From an uncultured Oscillospiraceae bacterium (GTDB lineage: Bacteria; Bacillota; Clostridia; Oscillospirales; Oscillospiraceae), in NCBI GenBank assembly GCA_944387095.1, contig CALXDP010000017.1, positions 1 to 44,738 of the forward strand: a stretch of 44,738 bases of DNA, given 5' to 3'. Below are positions 17,096 to 25,135 of this stretch, piece after piece. Position 1 is the first letter of the stretch. Every line of letters starts with the position of its first letter. Made by a program: the position numbers and the translations under genes. The notes under the pieces are model-generated. The model was not told the origin of the DNA, did no database searches, and was given only the letters and a program-made list of their open reading frames with translations.

Positions 17096-18151
17096 TCAGG
17101 CTGCCTGCTCCTCCTGGGCCGGGGCCTTCTGCGCCGGACAGGGCCGGCGGCGGTGGGCATGGCCCACCGCGGTGATAATCCCGGTGACGATGAGCACCAG
17201 GTAGCAGCTCACCGTCCGGCTGAGGATCATGGCCGGCGCCACCAGCCCCATTCCAAAGATAGTCTGAAACCCCCGCAGAAACACGTTCTCCGCCGCGCCG
17301 GCGGAGCCGGGCAGGGGCAGGTAGCCCACGGCGATGGAACACAGCACCTGCAGGGCGCACACCTGCCACAGGGAAAAACCCTCCAGGCCGAAGGCCCGGT
17401 ACACCAGGTAGGGCACCAGATAGGTGCAGGCCATCTGGCCCAGGCTGCACGCCAGTACCTTGGGCAGCAGACGGGGGGTCTTGCGGATCACCACCGCCCC
17501 CTGACGGTAGCCCTCGATATAGCCGTCCAGCTTTTCCTCCAGCCTCGCCCGGTCCAGAGAGGGGCGCACCCGTGCCGCCACCCCCAGGCCAAACAGGCAC
17601 AGCCGGCGGGCGGGGTTGGGCAGAAACAGGAAGAGAATCATGGCGATATTCAGGATGATGAACACCGTGAACCCCACACCCAGCAGAAAGCCCACCTGTC
17701 CGCCCAGCTGCTCGGTGAGGTCCCCGGCGGTGAACAGGGCGAGGATCCCATAGAGGACGATGGCCGTGTGATAACCGATGGTAACCAGCAGCATGTCAAT
17801 GGTGCCGTTGGCCACGCTGACGCCGTCCCGGTTCATATAGTAGACCTGGGCGGGCTGCCCGCCGGTGGCGGAGGGGGTGATGTTGCTGAAGAAAAAGCCT
17901 GTGCAGGAGTAGAAATAGCACTTCCGGAAGGGCTGGGGACTGCCCAGCGCCCGCAGGATGCTGTGGGTGGACTTGGCCTCGCAGGCGATGTACAGCGCCA
18001 TCACCGGGATACCCAGGATCAGAATACGCCAGTCTGCGGACACGATGGCGCCGGCCAGCTCCGCCGGGGTCTGGCCCTTCAGGATGGTATACGCCGTCCA
18101 GCCCAGCAGGCCGGCCATCACCGCCAGCCAGATCAGGTTTCTCTTTTTCAT
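17096..18151 (-). CDS. flippase-like integral membrane protein (LPG synthase TM-region/UPF0104 family)
   Basis: A 351-residue polytopic membrane protein of the family that includes the flippase half of MprF/AglD-type proteins. About eight hydrophobic segments are visible, from NLIWLAVMAGLLGW near the N-terminus to LVLIVTGIITAVG near residue 330. Family signatures are NITPSATGGQPAQVYYM and GYLPLPGSAGAAENVF. It starts at ATG 18151, overlapping the stop of the upstream glycosyltransferase in an ATGA, so the two are translationally coupled. A role in moving the glycolipid made by its partner across the membrane is an inference. It has no C-terminal aminoacyl-transferase domain, so it is not a complete MprF. 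Confidence 0.85.
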   Translation of the reverse strand: MKKRNLIWLAVMAGLLGWTAYTILKGQTPAELAGAIVSADWRILILGIPVMALYIACEAKSTHSILRALGSPQPFRKCYFYSCTGFFFSNITPSATGGQPAQVYYMNRDGVSVANGTIDMLLVTIGYHTAIVLYGILALFTAGDLTEQLGGQVGFLLGVGFTVFIILNIAMILFLFLPNPARRLCLFGLGVAARVRPSLDRARLEEKLDGYIEGYRQGAVVIRKTPRLLPKVLACSLGQMACTYLVPYLVYRAFGLEGFSLWQVCALQVLCSIAVGYLPLPGSAGAAENVFLRGFQTIFGMGLVAPAMILSRTVSCYLVLIVTGIITAVGHAHRRRPCPAQKAPAQEEQAA

Positions 18152-19221
18152 GCGCAAACCGCCTGCCTCTCAATGGCGCTCACCGCGGCACAGGCCGCGT
18201 TCCGGCACAAGGTGCCTGCCAAACGGTCCATGGCCTGCCCCATGCCGGCCAAGACGTTTCGATTATAAATGGTCTCCCGGATGGCCGCCAGACAGGCAGC
18301 CTCTTCCTTGGCCGCCACTCGGGCCATGCCGTTACGCACCAAAAAGTCCGCGTTCTCCCGCTCCTGCTCCAGAAAGGGCTCCCAGGCCAGCATGGGCAAT
18401 CGGGCCGCGATGGCCTCAAAGGTGGTAATGCCCCCCGGCTTGGACAGCATCAAGTGGGCCCGGGCCATGTACTCCGGCACCTGGTCTGTGAAGGGTACCG
18501 CCTCAATGTGCTCATAGTTCCCGGCCAGGCGGTGGTACAGCCGCTGGTTTTTTCCGGTGAGTATCGTGGTGTGCACCCCCTCCAGGTTATTGAGGGCCTC
18601 ATAAAAGGAGTCCTTCCGGGGCATCAGCCCCAGCCCGCCCCCCATGATCAGCAGTTGCCTGGGGCCGTCCTGCCGCCGCCCGGCGGTGCCAAAACGGTTC
18701 TTTACCGGAATGCCGCTGACCAGAATCCGCTCCGGCGCCACTCCCTTGTCCGTCAGCGCCTGCCGCACCCCGGGGGAGGGAACCAGATAGCAGTCGGTGC
18801 CGGGATGAATCCATTCACTGTGGCTGGTCACATCGGTCATACAGGTAATCAGGGGGATCGCGCTGCCCCCGTCCCCCTTATACCGGGCCACCACGCCAGA
18901 GCACGCCGGATGGGTGGACAGGATCAGATCCGGGTGGACCTTCTCCAGCAAATCCCCCAGCCTGCGTTCCAGCAGGCTGGCCAGGGGGATTTCCCCCGAA
19001 GCATTCCGGGTCATGCGGTGGTAGAGGTTGTAAACCGCGCCCATACGGGTAACCAGGAAGCGGAACCCCCAGTACATGGAGGGGGCCAGCTCCGGGAGGG
19101 CATAGTCGAAGAAGTCGGTCAGGGCAACGGTGTGTCCATCCGCCTCCAGCTGCTCGGCCAGGGCCTGGGAGGCAGACCAGTGGCCCATGCCAAATTTTCC
19201 GGTCAGTATCAAGATATCCAC
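18148..19221 (-). CDS. MGDG-synthase/UgtP-type glycosyltransferase (GT28)
   Basis: A 357-residue glycosyltransferase likely acting on diacylglycerol or another lipid at the inner membrane face. The N-terminal MGDG-synthase domain begins ILILTGKFGMGHWSASQAL, the typical glycine-rich start of UgtP/MurG-like enzymes. The C-terminal GT28 domain has LLIMGGGLGLMP, LTGKNQRLY, and the donor-binding KPGGITTFEAIA. The start is GTG at 19221 with GAGGAGG 7 bases upstream. The gap 19222-19434 upstream has a minus-strand TATAAT (19277-19272) without a clear -35 and otherwise nothing recognisable. Its stop overlaps the start of the flippase-like gene. It could also be a MurG-like or other lipid glycosyltransferase. 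Confidence 0.88.
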   Translation of the reverse strand: MDILILTGKFGMGHWSASQALAEQLEADGHTVALTDFFDYALPELAPSMYWGFRFLVTRMGAVYNLYHRMTRNASGEIPLASLLERRLGDLLEKVHPDLILSTHPACSGVVARYKGDGGSAIPLITCMTDVTSHSEWIHPGTDCYLVPSPGVRQALTDKGVAPERILVSGIPVKNRFGTAGRRQDGPRQLLIMGGGLGLMPRKDSFYEALNNLEGVHTTILTGKNQRLYHRLAGNYEHIEAVPFTDQVPEYMARAHLMLSKPGGITTFEAIAARLPMLAWEPFLEQERENADFLVRNGMARVAAKEEAACLAAIRETIYNRNVLAGMGQAMDRLAGTLCRNAACAAVSAIERQAVCA

Positions 19222-19434
19222 GGTACAACCTCCTCGTGACAGTGACGTATTCTCGTCCAGCTTCGAGTTTGATTATAAGCCGTGATTCTTAGATTTTCCC
19301 GGAGATTTCCCTTAAGTTTTGCTTAAGGTTCCTTCAAGAATCCCTTATGCTTCCCGCCGGGCCACCATCCCCCAGGCCGATTCATCATATCCGGCAGTCG
19401 CGGCCCGCGCCATGGCGCGCGGCAGCTGTCCGCC

Positions 19435-19938
19435 TCATTCCGGCAGACGGATCCACTGGATCTCCTCCGGCGGTCTGCCCTTGCAGCACACCGCCGCCCG
19501 CCAGTCCGCCCCTCCATAGCTGCGATGGGGACAGCCGGGCGGTGTGACGATTTCCCGGGGCGGATAGAGGGAAACGTCCTGCATCTTGCACCAGCTTTCC
19601 TTCAGGGTCCACAACCGTGCGAAGTCCTCCCAGCTGCCGTCAAATCGGGCCTTTTCCTCCGGGGACAGCACGTAGTCCGGGAGGTTGGCCCGGTGGACCC
19701 GTATCACTTCGATATCCACCCCCACCGGGCCGTCATCGGACAAAGCGCACAGAGCATAGCCGCCGCTGTGGGACAGGGAGAGCCAGCGCCCCGGCACCGC
19801 GAAGCGCGGCTTGCCCCGGGGGCTGCGCTCCAGCGCAAGCTCTCCGCTCCAGCCCCAGGCCAACCCTGCCGCCCTGCGCAGCAGCGGCCGGGCCAGGGTC
19901 CGCCCATCCCCGCCGCCCGTTCCAAAGATCACTGTCAT
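19435..19938 (-). CDS. 4'-phosphopantetheinyl transferase (Sfp type)
   Basis: Transfers phosphopantetheine from CoA to a carrier-protein serine. Motifs are WLSLSHSGG, VGVDIEVI (Mg-binding aspartate and glutamate) and FARLWTLKESWCK. I start at ATG 19938, giving 167 residues, because GGAGGGGAG lies just upstream; the longer frame begins with low-complexity sequence. At 167 residues it is shorter than Sfp (224), lacking part of the N-terminal half, but the catalytic motifs are all present. No NRPS or PKS gene is in the window, so its partner may be the fatty-acid acyl carrier protein or a system elsewhere. Confidence 0.85.
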   Translation of the reverse strand: MTVIFGTGGGDGRTLARPLLRRAAGLAWGWSGELALERSPRGKPRFAVPGRWLSLSHSGGYALCALSDDGPVGVDIEVIRVHRANLPDYVLSPEEKARFDGSWEDFARLWTLKESWCKMQDVSLYPPREIVTPPGCPHRSYGGADWRAAVCCKGRPPEEIQWIRLPE

Positions 19939-19993
19939 CCCAGCTTCTCCCCTCCAACGCCCCGCCCCTCCCCTTTCCCAGGAGAAAAGCGGA

Positions 19994-20031
19994 AAAAGGG
20001 CAGGGCCCGGCATAGCATTGCCAGGCCCTGC
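19994..20031 (-). terminator. intrinsic terminator of proS
   Basis: On the minus strand GCAGGGCCTGGCA (20031-20019) pairs with TGCCGGGCCCTGC (20012-20000), with one G-U pair and a 6-base loop, followed by CCTTTTTCC. Confidence 0.85.
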
Positions 20032-20062
20032 AATGGACCGCCGCCTTGTATAGACGGCGTCC

Positions 20063-21505
20063 TCAATAGGCCACGCCCCACACCACCATGTGCTTGGCGG
20101 GTTTGCCGCAGCAGGCGCAGGTGTCCCCCAGCCGCTCCTGCTCGAAGGGGATGCACCGGGAGGTGACGCCCACCTCCTCCTTCATGCGGATCTCACAGGC
20201 CTCGTCTCCGCACCACATGGTCTTGGCAAAACCGCCCCGGGAGGCCATCTTCTCCTTGACCTCCTCCAGGGTGGCGCAGGCGTAGGTGTTCTCTTCCAGG
20301 TTGCCCTTGGCCCTCTGGTACAGGCCGTCGTGAATGGCGTCCAGCGCCCGGGCCACGGTATCCTCGATACCGTCCAGGCAGACGAAGGACTTCTCCCCGT
20401 TGTCCCGGCGCACCAGCACACACTGGTTCTTCTCCATATCCTTGGGCCCCAGCTCCAGCCGGAGGGGCACACCCTTCATCTCGTACTCGGCGAACTTCCA
20501 GCCGGGGGTGTTGTCCGAGGCGTCCATTTTCACCCGGAAGCCCGCCTTCCTCAGCCGCTCCATCACCGCCTCATTGGCCTGGATGACCCCTTCCTTGTGC
20601 TGGGCCACGGGGATGATGATGACCTGGATGGGGGCGATCCTCGGGGGCAGCACCAGACCGCTGTTGTCGCCGTGGGTCATGATGATGCCGCCAATCATCC
20701 GGGTGGACACCCCCCAGGAGGTCTGGTAGGGGTGGTGGAGCTGGTTGTCCCTGCCGGCAAAGGTGATGTCAAAGGCCCGGGCAAAGCCGTCGCCGAAGTA
20801 ATGGCTGGTGCCGCCCTGGAGCGCCTTGCGGTCGTGCATCATGCACTCCACGGTGTAGGTCTCCTCCGCGCCGTTGAACTTTTCCTTGTCCGTCTTGCGC
20901 CCCTTCACCACCGGCATGGCCAGCACGTTCTCATAGAAGTCGGCGTAGACGCCCAGCATCCGCTCCGTCTCCTCCCGGGCCTCCTCCTCAGTGGCGTGCA
21001 TGGTGTGGCCCTCCTGCCACAGAAACTCCCGGTGGCGCAGGAAGGGGCGGCTGGTCTTCTCCCAGCGGATGACGGAGCACCACTGGTTGTACAGCTTGGG
21101 CAGGTCCCGGTGGGAGTGGATGATGTTCTGATAGTGCTCGCAAAACAGGGTCTCGCTGGTGGGGTGGATGGCATAGCGCTCCTCCAGCGGTTCGCTGCCC
21201 CCCATGGTGACCCAGGCACACTCGGGGGCAAAGCCCTCCACATGGTCCTTCTCCTTCTGCAGGAGACTCTCGGGGATGAGGGTGGGCAGATACACGTTCT
21301 CATGGCCCAGCTTCTTGAACTCATCGTCCAAAATGCGCTGGATGTTCTCCCAGATGGCATAGCCGTAGGGCCGATAGATGAACATACCCTTGATGGAGGA
21401 GTAGTCGATGAGCTCCGCCTTCCTGCACACATCGGTATACCACTGGGCAAAGTCCGCCTCCATATCGGTGATCTGACTGACCTGCTTGCTTTTCTCTTGT
21501 GCCAT
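20063..21505 (-). CDS. proS: prolyl-tRNA synthetase, archaeal/short type
   Basis: Class II synthetase charging tRNA-Pro, 480 residues. It is the archaeal/eukaryotic-like form, without the YbaK editing insertion of the bacterial type. Motif 2 includes [20 protein letters not shown] and motif 3 lies around GWGVST-like residues ([19 protein letters not shown]). The C-terminal zinc-binding domain has cysteines in MWCGDEACE and CACCGK, and the protein ends in tyrosine, as is typical. An AAAGGAA ribosome site precedes the ATG. It has its own promoter and terminator, and no T-box is visible upstream. Confidence 0.96.
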   Translation of the reverse strand: MAQEKSKQVSQITDMEADFAQWYTDVCRKAELIDYSSIKGMFIYRPYGYAIWENIQRILDDEFKKLGHENVYLPTLIPESLLQKEKDHVEGFAPECAWVTMGGSEPLEERYAIHPTSETLFCEHYQNIIHSHRDLPKLYNQWCSVIRWEKTSRPFLRHREFLWQEGHTMHATEEEAREETERMLGVYADFYENVLAMPVVKGRKTDKEKFNGAEETYTVECMMHDRKALQGGTSHYFGDGFARAFDITFAGRDNQLHHPYQTSWGVSTRMIGGIIMTHGDNSGLVLPPRIAPIQVIIIPVAQHKEGVIQANEAVMERLRKAGFRVKMDASDNTPGWKFAEYEMKGVPLRLELGPKDMEKNQCVLVRRDNGEKSFVCLDGIEDTVARALDAIHDGLYQRAKGNLEENTYACATLEEVKEKMASRGGFAKTMWCGDEACEIRMKEEVGVTSRCIPFEQERLGDTCACCGKPAKHMVVWGVAY

Positions 21506-21587
21506 ATCGATTCATTCCTTTAACGGCCTGCCCCTCCCGCCTTTTGGCGGCAACACAAGGACACAGCCCGAATTTCTGTGAGTTTAT

Positions 21588-21616
21588 ATTTTATTGCCAA
21601 AGGGCCGGAAAGTCAA
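21588..21616 (-). promoter_or_regulatory. proS promoter
   Basis: Minus strand: -35 TTGACT (21616-21611), 17-base spacer, -10 TAAAAT (21593-21588). The leader of about 75 bases contains a small CCGCC-AAAA-GGCGG hairpin. The rest of the 386-base gap between proS and the integrase gene (to 21891) shows no gene and no strong plus-strand promoter. Confidence 0.85.
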
Positions 21617-21891
21617 GGGGAAACGGGGGATTCACCCCTTTTTCGCAAGAATGCCTGGGGATGCTGCCCGGCCTCTGCCCGCTTTGGGAGCTTTCCTCTT
21701 TTCCCCGCCGCGCCGTGGACCGTCGCGGCTGCCTGCGCGGCAAACAGCTCCTCTCAGGGCGCTGTGGCCCGGTGAAACATTGAAAAAAGGGGATTTTGCT
21801 TGTTTTCTGCCTGGGTTTGCAGGTACCATTTTAGTATGGCGTCTATTGTAGGACAGCGTCAAAACTTTTCTCAGTAAAGGAGTGTTCATTC

Positions 21892-22989
21892 ATGTGTCGG
21901 CCTGCCCCCCTCTCCCCCCGCATCGCGCTGCGCCCCTTGTCCGGTTCCCCTCCTGTGGGCTTCCCCCTGGATATCCCCGCCCCACTCCGGGTGGGGGTGG
22001 AGTTTACCCTGTCCCAATGGCTGCGATACTGGCTGTCCCATTGGGTGATTCCCCACCGCGCCCGCACCACGGTCTACTGCTACTCCAACATCGTGGAAAA
22101 TCACCTGATCCCCGCCCTGGGGCAGGTCCGCCTCAGGCAGCTCACCGCCCCTATGATCAACGGCTATTATCAGTGGCTGGGCAGCGAGAAACTGCTGTCC
22201 CCCAACACGATATATAAGCACCACATCTTGCTGCACACCAGCCTCCGCCAGGCCTATCGCCAGGGCGTCATTCCGGACAACCCGGTGCGCCGGGCCACGC
22301 CGCCTGGCACAGTGCCCAGCTGTTCCCATTACTATGCCCCGGAGCAGGTCGCGCGGCTGCTTGCCCTGGTGAGGGGCCACCCGCTGGAGCTGCCCGTCCG
22401 CCTGGCCTGCTGCCTCGGGCTGCGCCGGGGCGAAATTCTGGGCCTGCGCTGGCGGGACGTGGATCTGCAGAGCGGGCTCATCTCTGTGCGCCAGGCGCGC
22501 ACCACCGCCGGCCACCGGATTGTGGTCAAACAGCCAAAGACCGCCGGCAGCAGCCGGGTCTTGTCCATCCGCTCCCTGCCGGACCTGCTGCCCCTCCTGC
22601 GGCAGATATACCGCACGCGGGCCCAGCAGGGCCATTTGTGCGGCCCCGACGACTCCCTGGTGCTCGACTCCCGCGGCCACCCCTGGCACCCCAATTCCCT
22701 GACCACCACCTTCACCCGATTTACCGCTGCCCGCGGCCTTCCGCCCATTACCCTGCACGGGCTGCGCCACACCTTTGCCAGCATGGCCAGCAATGCCCGG
22801 GTACCCATGTATCAGATCAGCCGGGCCATGGGACACAGCAGCCCCGCTATCACCCAGCGTATCTACACCCACCTGTTTGACCTCACCCATGGCGAGGTGC
22901 TGTCCGCTGTGGCCGCCGCCATTCCGGTCCCAAGTGCGTCCAAACAGATGCCGGACAGCCCCAACGGGGACCGCTCCTCCCCCGGCTAG
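21892..22989 (+). CDS. tyrosine recombinase/phage-type integrase
   Basis: A 365-residue site-specific recombinase. It has a core-binding (SAM-like) domain at about 38-130 and a catalytic domain at about 150-335. All catalytic residues are present: R178 (LGLRRGE), K216 (PKTAGS), H289 and R292 (LHGLRH), H315 (MGHSS) and nucleophile Y325 (IYTH). The N-terminus (1-35) is proline-rich and lacks a clear arm-binding domain, and the C-terminus has a 35-residue tail. AAAGGAG precedes the ATG. No excisionase, phage, plasmid or conjugation gene is nearby and no flanking att repeat was recognised. It may be a remnant of an element or a solitary recombinase with its own job. Confidence 0.92.
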   Translation: MCRPAPLSPRIALRPLSGSPPVGFPLDIPAPLRVGVEFTLSQWLRYWLSHWVIPHRARTTVYCYSNIVENHLIPALGQVRLRQLTAPMINGYYQWLGSEKLLSPNTIYKHHILLHTSLRQAYRQGVIPDNPVRRATPPGTVPSCSHYYAPEQVARLLALVRGHPLELPVRLACCLGLRRGEILGLRWRDVDLQSGLISVRQARTTAGHRIVVKQPKTAGSSRVLSIRSLPDLLPLLRQIYRTRAQQGHLCGPDDSLVLDSRGHPWHPNSLTTTFTRFTAARGLPPITLHGLRHTFASMASNARVPMYQISRAMGHSSPAITQRIYTHLFDLTHGEVLSAVAAAIPVPSASKQMPDSPNGDRSSPG

Positions 22990-23008
22990 GCGCCGGGCAA
23001 GAACAAGT

Positions 23009-23034
23009 GCCGGCGGACCTTCTGGTCCGCCGGC
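23009..23034. terminator. probable bidirectional terminator between integrase and kinase-like genes
   Basis: GCCGGCGGACC (23009-23019) and GGTCCGCCGGC (23024-23034) form a perfect 11-bp stem with a TTCT loop, between two convergent genes. The flanking T-tracts are weak on both strands. Confidence 0.6.
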
Positions 23035-23069
23035 GCTCGTTTGCCGCACAATTTCATCCGGGCTTCCCC

Positions 23070-23846
23070 TCACCCCAGGGCCTCTGGAGAAAATGCCTGG
23101 GCGGGGAGAATATCGCTAAAAGCCACCAGTTCATCGCAAAATCCGCCAGCGTCATAGGGCAGGGTGGGACTTTCCATATGGCCGGCGGGCATACCCAGCC
23201 GCAGCGGCAGGGTAACCACTAGTGAAACCCGTCCTCCGGCCGCTGTCTCCGCCACCAGGCTGCCTGCGTGAAGTTCTGCGATCTGCCGGGCCAGGGGAAC
23301 CTCCCAACGCTTGGGCAAGGGTTCCCCCGGGTGGTCCAGTATCCGGTTCAGCTCTCCCGCGGGGCGCTGTGGCCCGGCCCCTCGCACGGTGAAGCAGGCG
23401 TTTTCCTCCCGCTGCGCCAGCGCCAGCGCCACCTCGCCCTCCGGTTGGGCCACGGCGGCGATCAGCTCCAGCAGCATCTGCTTTACCAGCGCCTGGTCCA
23501 CATTGGCTAACAGGATCTCCGGCCCCTGATAGTCCAGGAATACCCGGGCCCCCCGCAAAATTCCCCGGATCCGCTCTGCCAGCTCCCTGGTCCAGGGCCC
23601 CAGATCCGTGGGTACGGGAAAGGTTCGCAACTCATCCTCGTCGGTCAGCCGGTTGAGCAGCTCCATCTGTCCCACCGTGCGCAGCATCCGGCAGATGCTC
23701 TGATTGAGCACCCCCAGATAGGCGCAAGCCCTTTCCCCGTTGGCCGTCCGCTCCAGCATCTGGCTGGCCGCCGTCATGTCGGCCAGCTGCATACGCAGCT
23801 GCGCAGCCGTTCCGGCCACGCTCTCGGCCAGTGTTTCTCGATCCAT
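23070..23846 (-). CDS. degenerate histidine-kinase-like ATPase protein
   Basis: A 258-residue protein. The frame is open further upstream, but that part overlaps mrp; I start at ATG 23846, where GGGAGG lies 8 bases upstream. The layout resembles the core of a sensor kinase: two helices (about 5-70, AAQLRMQLADMTAASQML and the following helix) like a dimerisation domain, then a HATPase-like domain ending VPLARQIAELHAG and GGRVSLVVTLPL. There is no histidine in the helical part, so the phospho-acceptor is missing, and the N-box and D-x-G motifs are not conserved. There is no sensor domain or membrane helix. It may be a pseudokinase, a Spo0B-like phosphorelay scaffold or an anti-sigma-like regulator. 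Confidence 0.6.
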   Translation of the reverse strand: MDRETLAESVAGTAAQLRMQLADMTAASQMLERTANGERACAYLGVLNQSICRMLRTVGQMELLNRLTDEDELRTFPVPTDLGPWTRELAERIRGILRGARVFLDYQGPEILLANVDQALVKQMLLELIAAVAQPEGEVALALAQREENACFTVRGAGPQRPAGELNRILDHPGEPLPKRWEVPLARQIAELHAGSLVAETAAGGRVSLVVTLPLRLGMPAGHMESPTLPYDAGGFCDELVAFSDILPAQAFSPEALG

Positions 23847-23936
23847 TCTATCTGCCTCCCCGCTCCCGTCTTTCCCTATTGTATGCACAACGGCCGGTTT
23901 GCTCCCGTGGGAAAATCTGAAGGCGTTCCCGGCTTT

Positions 23937-23965
23937 AGTGTAGCAGGTTTTTCCCTCCTCCACAA
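23937..23965 (-). promoter_or_regulatory. candidate promoter of the kinase-like gene
   Basis: Minus strand: -35 TTGTGG (23965-23960), 17-base spacer, -10 TACACT (23942-23937), in the 142-base gap after mrp. Confidence 0.55.
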
Positions 23966-23988
23966 GACGGAAAAGTCCTTGGCTGCCG

Positions 23989-24822
23989 TCAGCTCCCGTA
24001 TGTTTCCTCCAGGGCGGCCGCCACACCCGCCAAGGGGTTGGGGCTGTATTTCTCCAGCCTCCCCTCGTCCATGGCCCGGGACAGTGCCGGATCCAGGGGC
24101 AGCTTGGCCAGCACCGGCAGGGACAGCTGGGCCCCCAGCGCATCGATGGTGCTCTCCCCAAAGATGGGGTGCTGTCCGCCGCAGTCCGGGCACTGGAAAT
24201 AGCTGTAGTTCTCCACCAGCCCCAGCACCGGGATGTCCATCATCTCCGCCATCCTCACCGCCTTGGTGACAATCATCCCCACCAAGGTCTGGGGCGCGGT
24301 CACCACCACGGCCCCGTCCACGGGCAGGGACTGGAATACCGTCAGGGGCACGTCCCCCGTTCCGGGCGGCATGTCCACAAACAGGTAGTCCAAATCTCCC
24401 CACACCACGTCAGTCCAGAACTGCTGCACCGCCCCTGCGATCACCGGGCCGCGCCAGACCACCGGATCGGTCTCCCGCTCGGTGAGCAGATTCAGACTCA
24501 TCAGCTCCACGCCGCCCTCGCTCACCGCTGGGAGGAGCCCCAGCTCGCTGCCCTCGGCCCGTTTGTGAATGCCGAAGGCCCTGGGCACCGAAGGGCCGGT
24601 GATGTCTGCGTCCAGCACGCCCACCTTTTTTCCGCGGGCAGCCATAGCCGAGGCCAGGGAGCAGGTGACAGTGGATTTGCCCACGCCCCCCTTGCCGCTG
24701 ACCACCGCAATCACCTTTTTGATGTTGGAGAGCGGGTTGGCCGGCTTGCGCAGGTCCTGGGGCGCCTGCCGCTCCCCGCAGCTGGCGCCGCAGGTGGAGC
24801 AATCATGGGTACATTCACTCAT
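23989..24822 (-). CDS. mrp: Mrp/ApbC/NBP35-type P-loop ATPase (iron-sulfur carrier)
   Basis: A 277-residue cytoplasmic ATPase of the Mrp family, thought to carry and deliver Fe-S clusters. The N-terminus has a cysteine-rich segment (CTHDCSTCGASC, residues 4-15), as in NBP35-type members. The deviant Walker A is GKGGVGKST, followed by DADITGPSVPR, and the Walker B region is LDYLFVDMPPGTGD. The CPDC motif (CxxC) in the second half is the cluster-bridging pair. AAAGGAAG precedes the ATG. It is transcribed divergently from the PadR module, with a shared 151-base intergenic region. Confidence 0.93.
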   Translation of the reverse strand: MSECTHDCSTCGASCGERQAPQDLRKPANPLSNIKKVIAVVSGKGGVGKSTVTCSLASAMAARGKKVGVLDADITGPSVPRAFGIHKRAEGSELGLLPAVSEGGVELMSLNLLTERETDPVVWRGPVIAGAVQQFWTDVVWGDLDYLFVDMPPGTGDVPLTVFQSLPVDGAVVVTAPQTLVGMIVTKAVRMAEMMDIPVLGLVENYSYFQCPDCGGQHPIFGESTIDALGAQLSLPVLAKLPLDPALSRAMDEGRLEKYSPNPLAGVAAALEETYGS

Positions 24823-24886
24823 TGTAATCTCTTCCTTTCACCATCTTTGGCCAAGCCAAAGACAGATAAATTTTTTCTGAAATACC

Positions 24887-24915
24887 TTGACACGCGAAGT
24901 ATCTTGTGTTATGCT
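24887..24915 (+). promoter_or_regulatory. strong promoter of the PadR/Toastrack/PspC module
   Basis: -35 TTGACA (24887-24892), 17-base spacer, -10 TATGCT (24910-24915). A GCGAAGTAT box occupies the spacer, so a bound repressor would cover the promoter. Confidence 0.85.
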
Positions 24916-24947
24916 CTTCTCACAAGTTACTTCATCAAGCGAAGTAT
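24894..24947. promoter_or_regulatory. candidate PadR operator: repeated GCGAAGTAT boxes
   Basis: GCGAAGTAT occurs at 24894-24902, between the -35 and -10, and again at 24939-24947, 45 bases later (about four and a half helical turns). The second copy is half of an inverted repeat, TACTTC (24928-24933) and GAAGTA (24941-24946) with a 7-base spacer. PadR regulators bind inverted repeats at their own promoters, so this is a likely autoregulatory operator. Confidence 0.6.
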
Positions 24948-24973
24948 ATCTAATGTGAGAAGGAGGTTGCGTC

Positions 24974-25117
24974 ATGAACCGGCACCCACGTTATCCGGAT
25001 CCCAAGCTCCAATTTGTGGAGCGCCGTCCCCACACACGCCGCAAGAGGTCACAGCCTGAGAAGCCTTTTTATCTCAGTGAAGCCATCTGGTACCAGAGAA
25101 CGCACTTTTTCGGTTGA
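24974..25117 (+). CDS. 47-residue basic microprotein, first gene of the PadR module
   Basis: A small gene with a strong GAAGGAGG site 6 bases before the ATG and the strong promoter at 24887-24915 directly upstream. The product is rich in Arg, Lys, His and Pro in its first 30 residues (ERRPHTRRKRSQ), then aromatic (FYLSEAIWYQRTHFFG). It has no signal peptide or membrane helix. It ends 18 bases before padR. I do not recognise a family. It could be a real protein with a nucleic-acid or membrane-binding role, or a leader peptide controlling translation of padR. Confidence 0.6.
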   Translation: MNRHPRYPDPKLQFVERRPHTRRKRSQPEKPFYLSEAIWYQRTHFFG

Positions 25118-25135
25118 GAAAGGAGGCAATGCCAC

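Noticed and set aside
21506-21587. Possible T-box or riboswitch upstream of proS
   Set aside because: No GGTGGNACCGCG-like sequence and no terminator/antiterminator; only a small 5-bp hairpin in a short leader.
21892-22989. Prophage or integrative element around the integrase
   Set aside because: Flanking genes on both sides are normal chromosomal genes with matching composition; no phage, conjugation or excisionase genes and no visible attachment-site repeat.
23847-24161. 105-codon upstream extension of the kinase-like gene
   Set aside because: Most of it is the mrp gene read out of frame, and the ribosome site and promoter fit the start at 23846.
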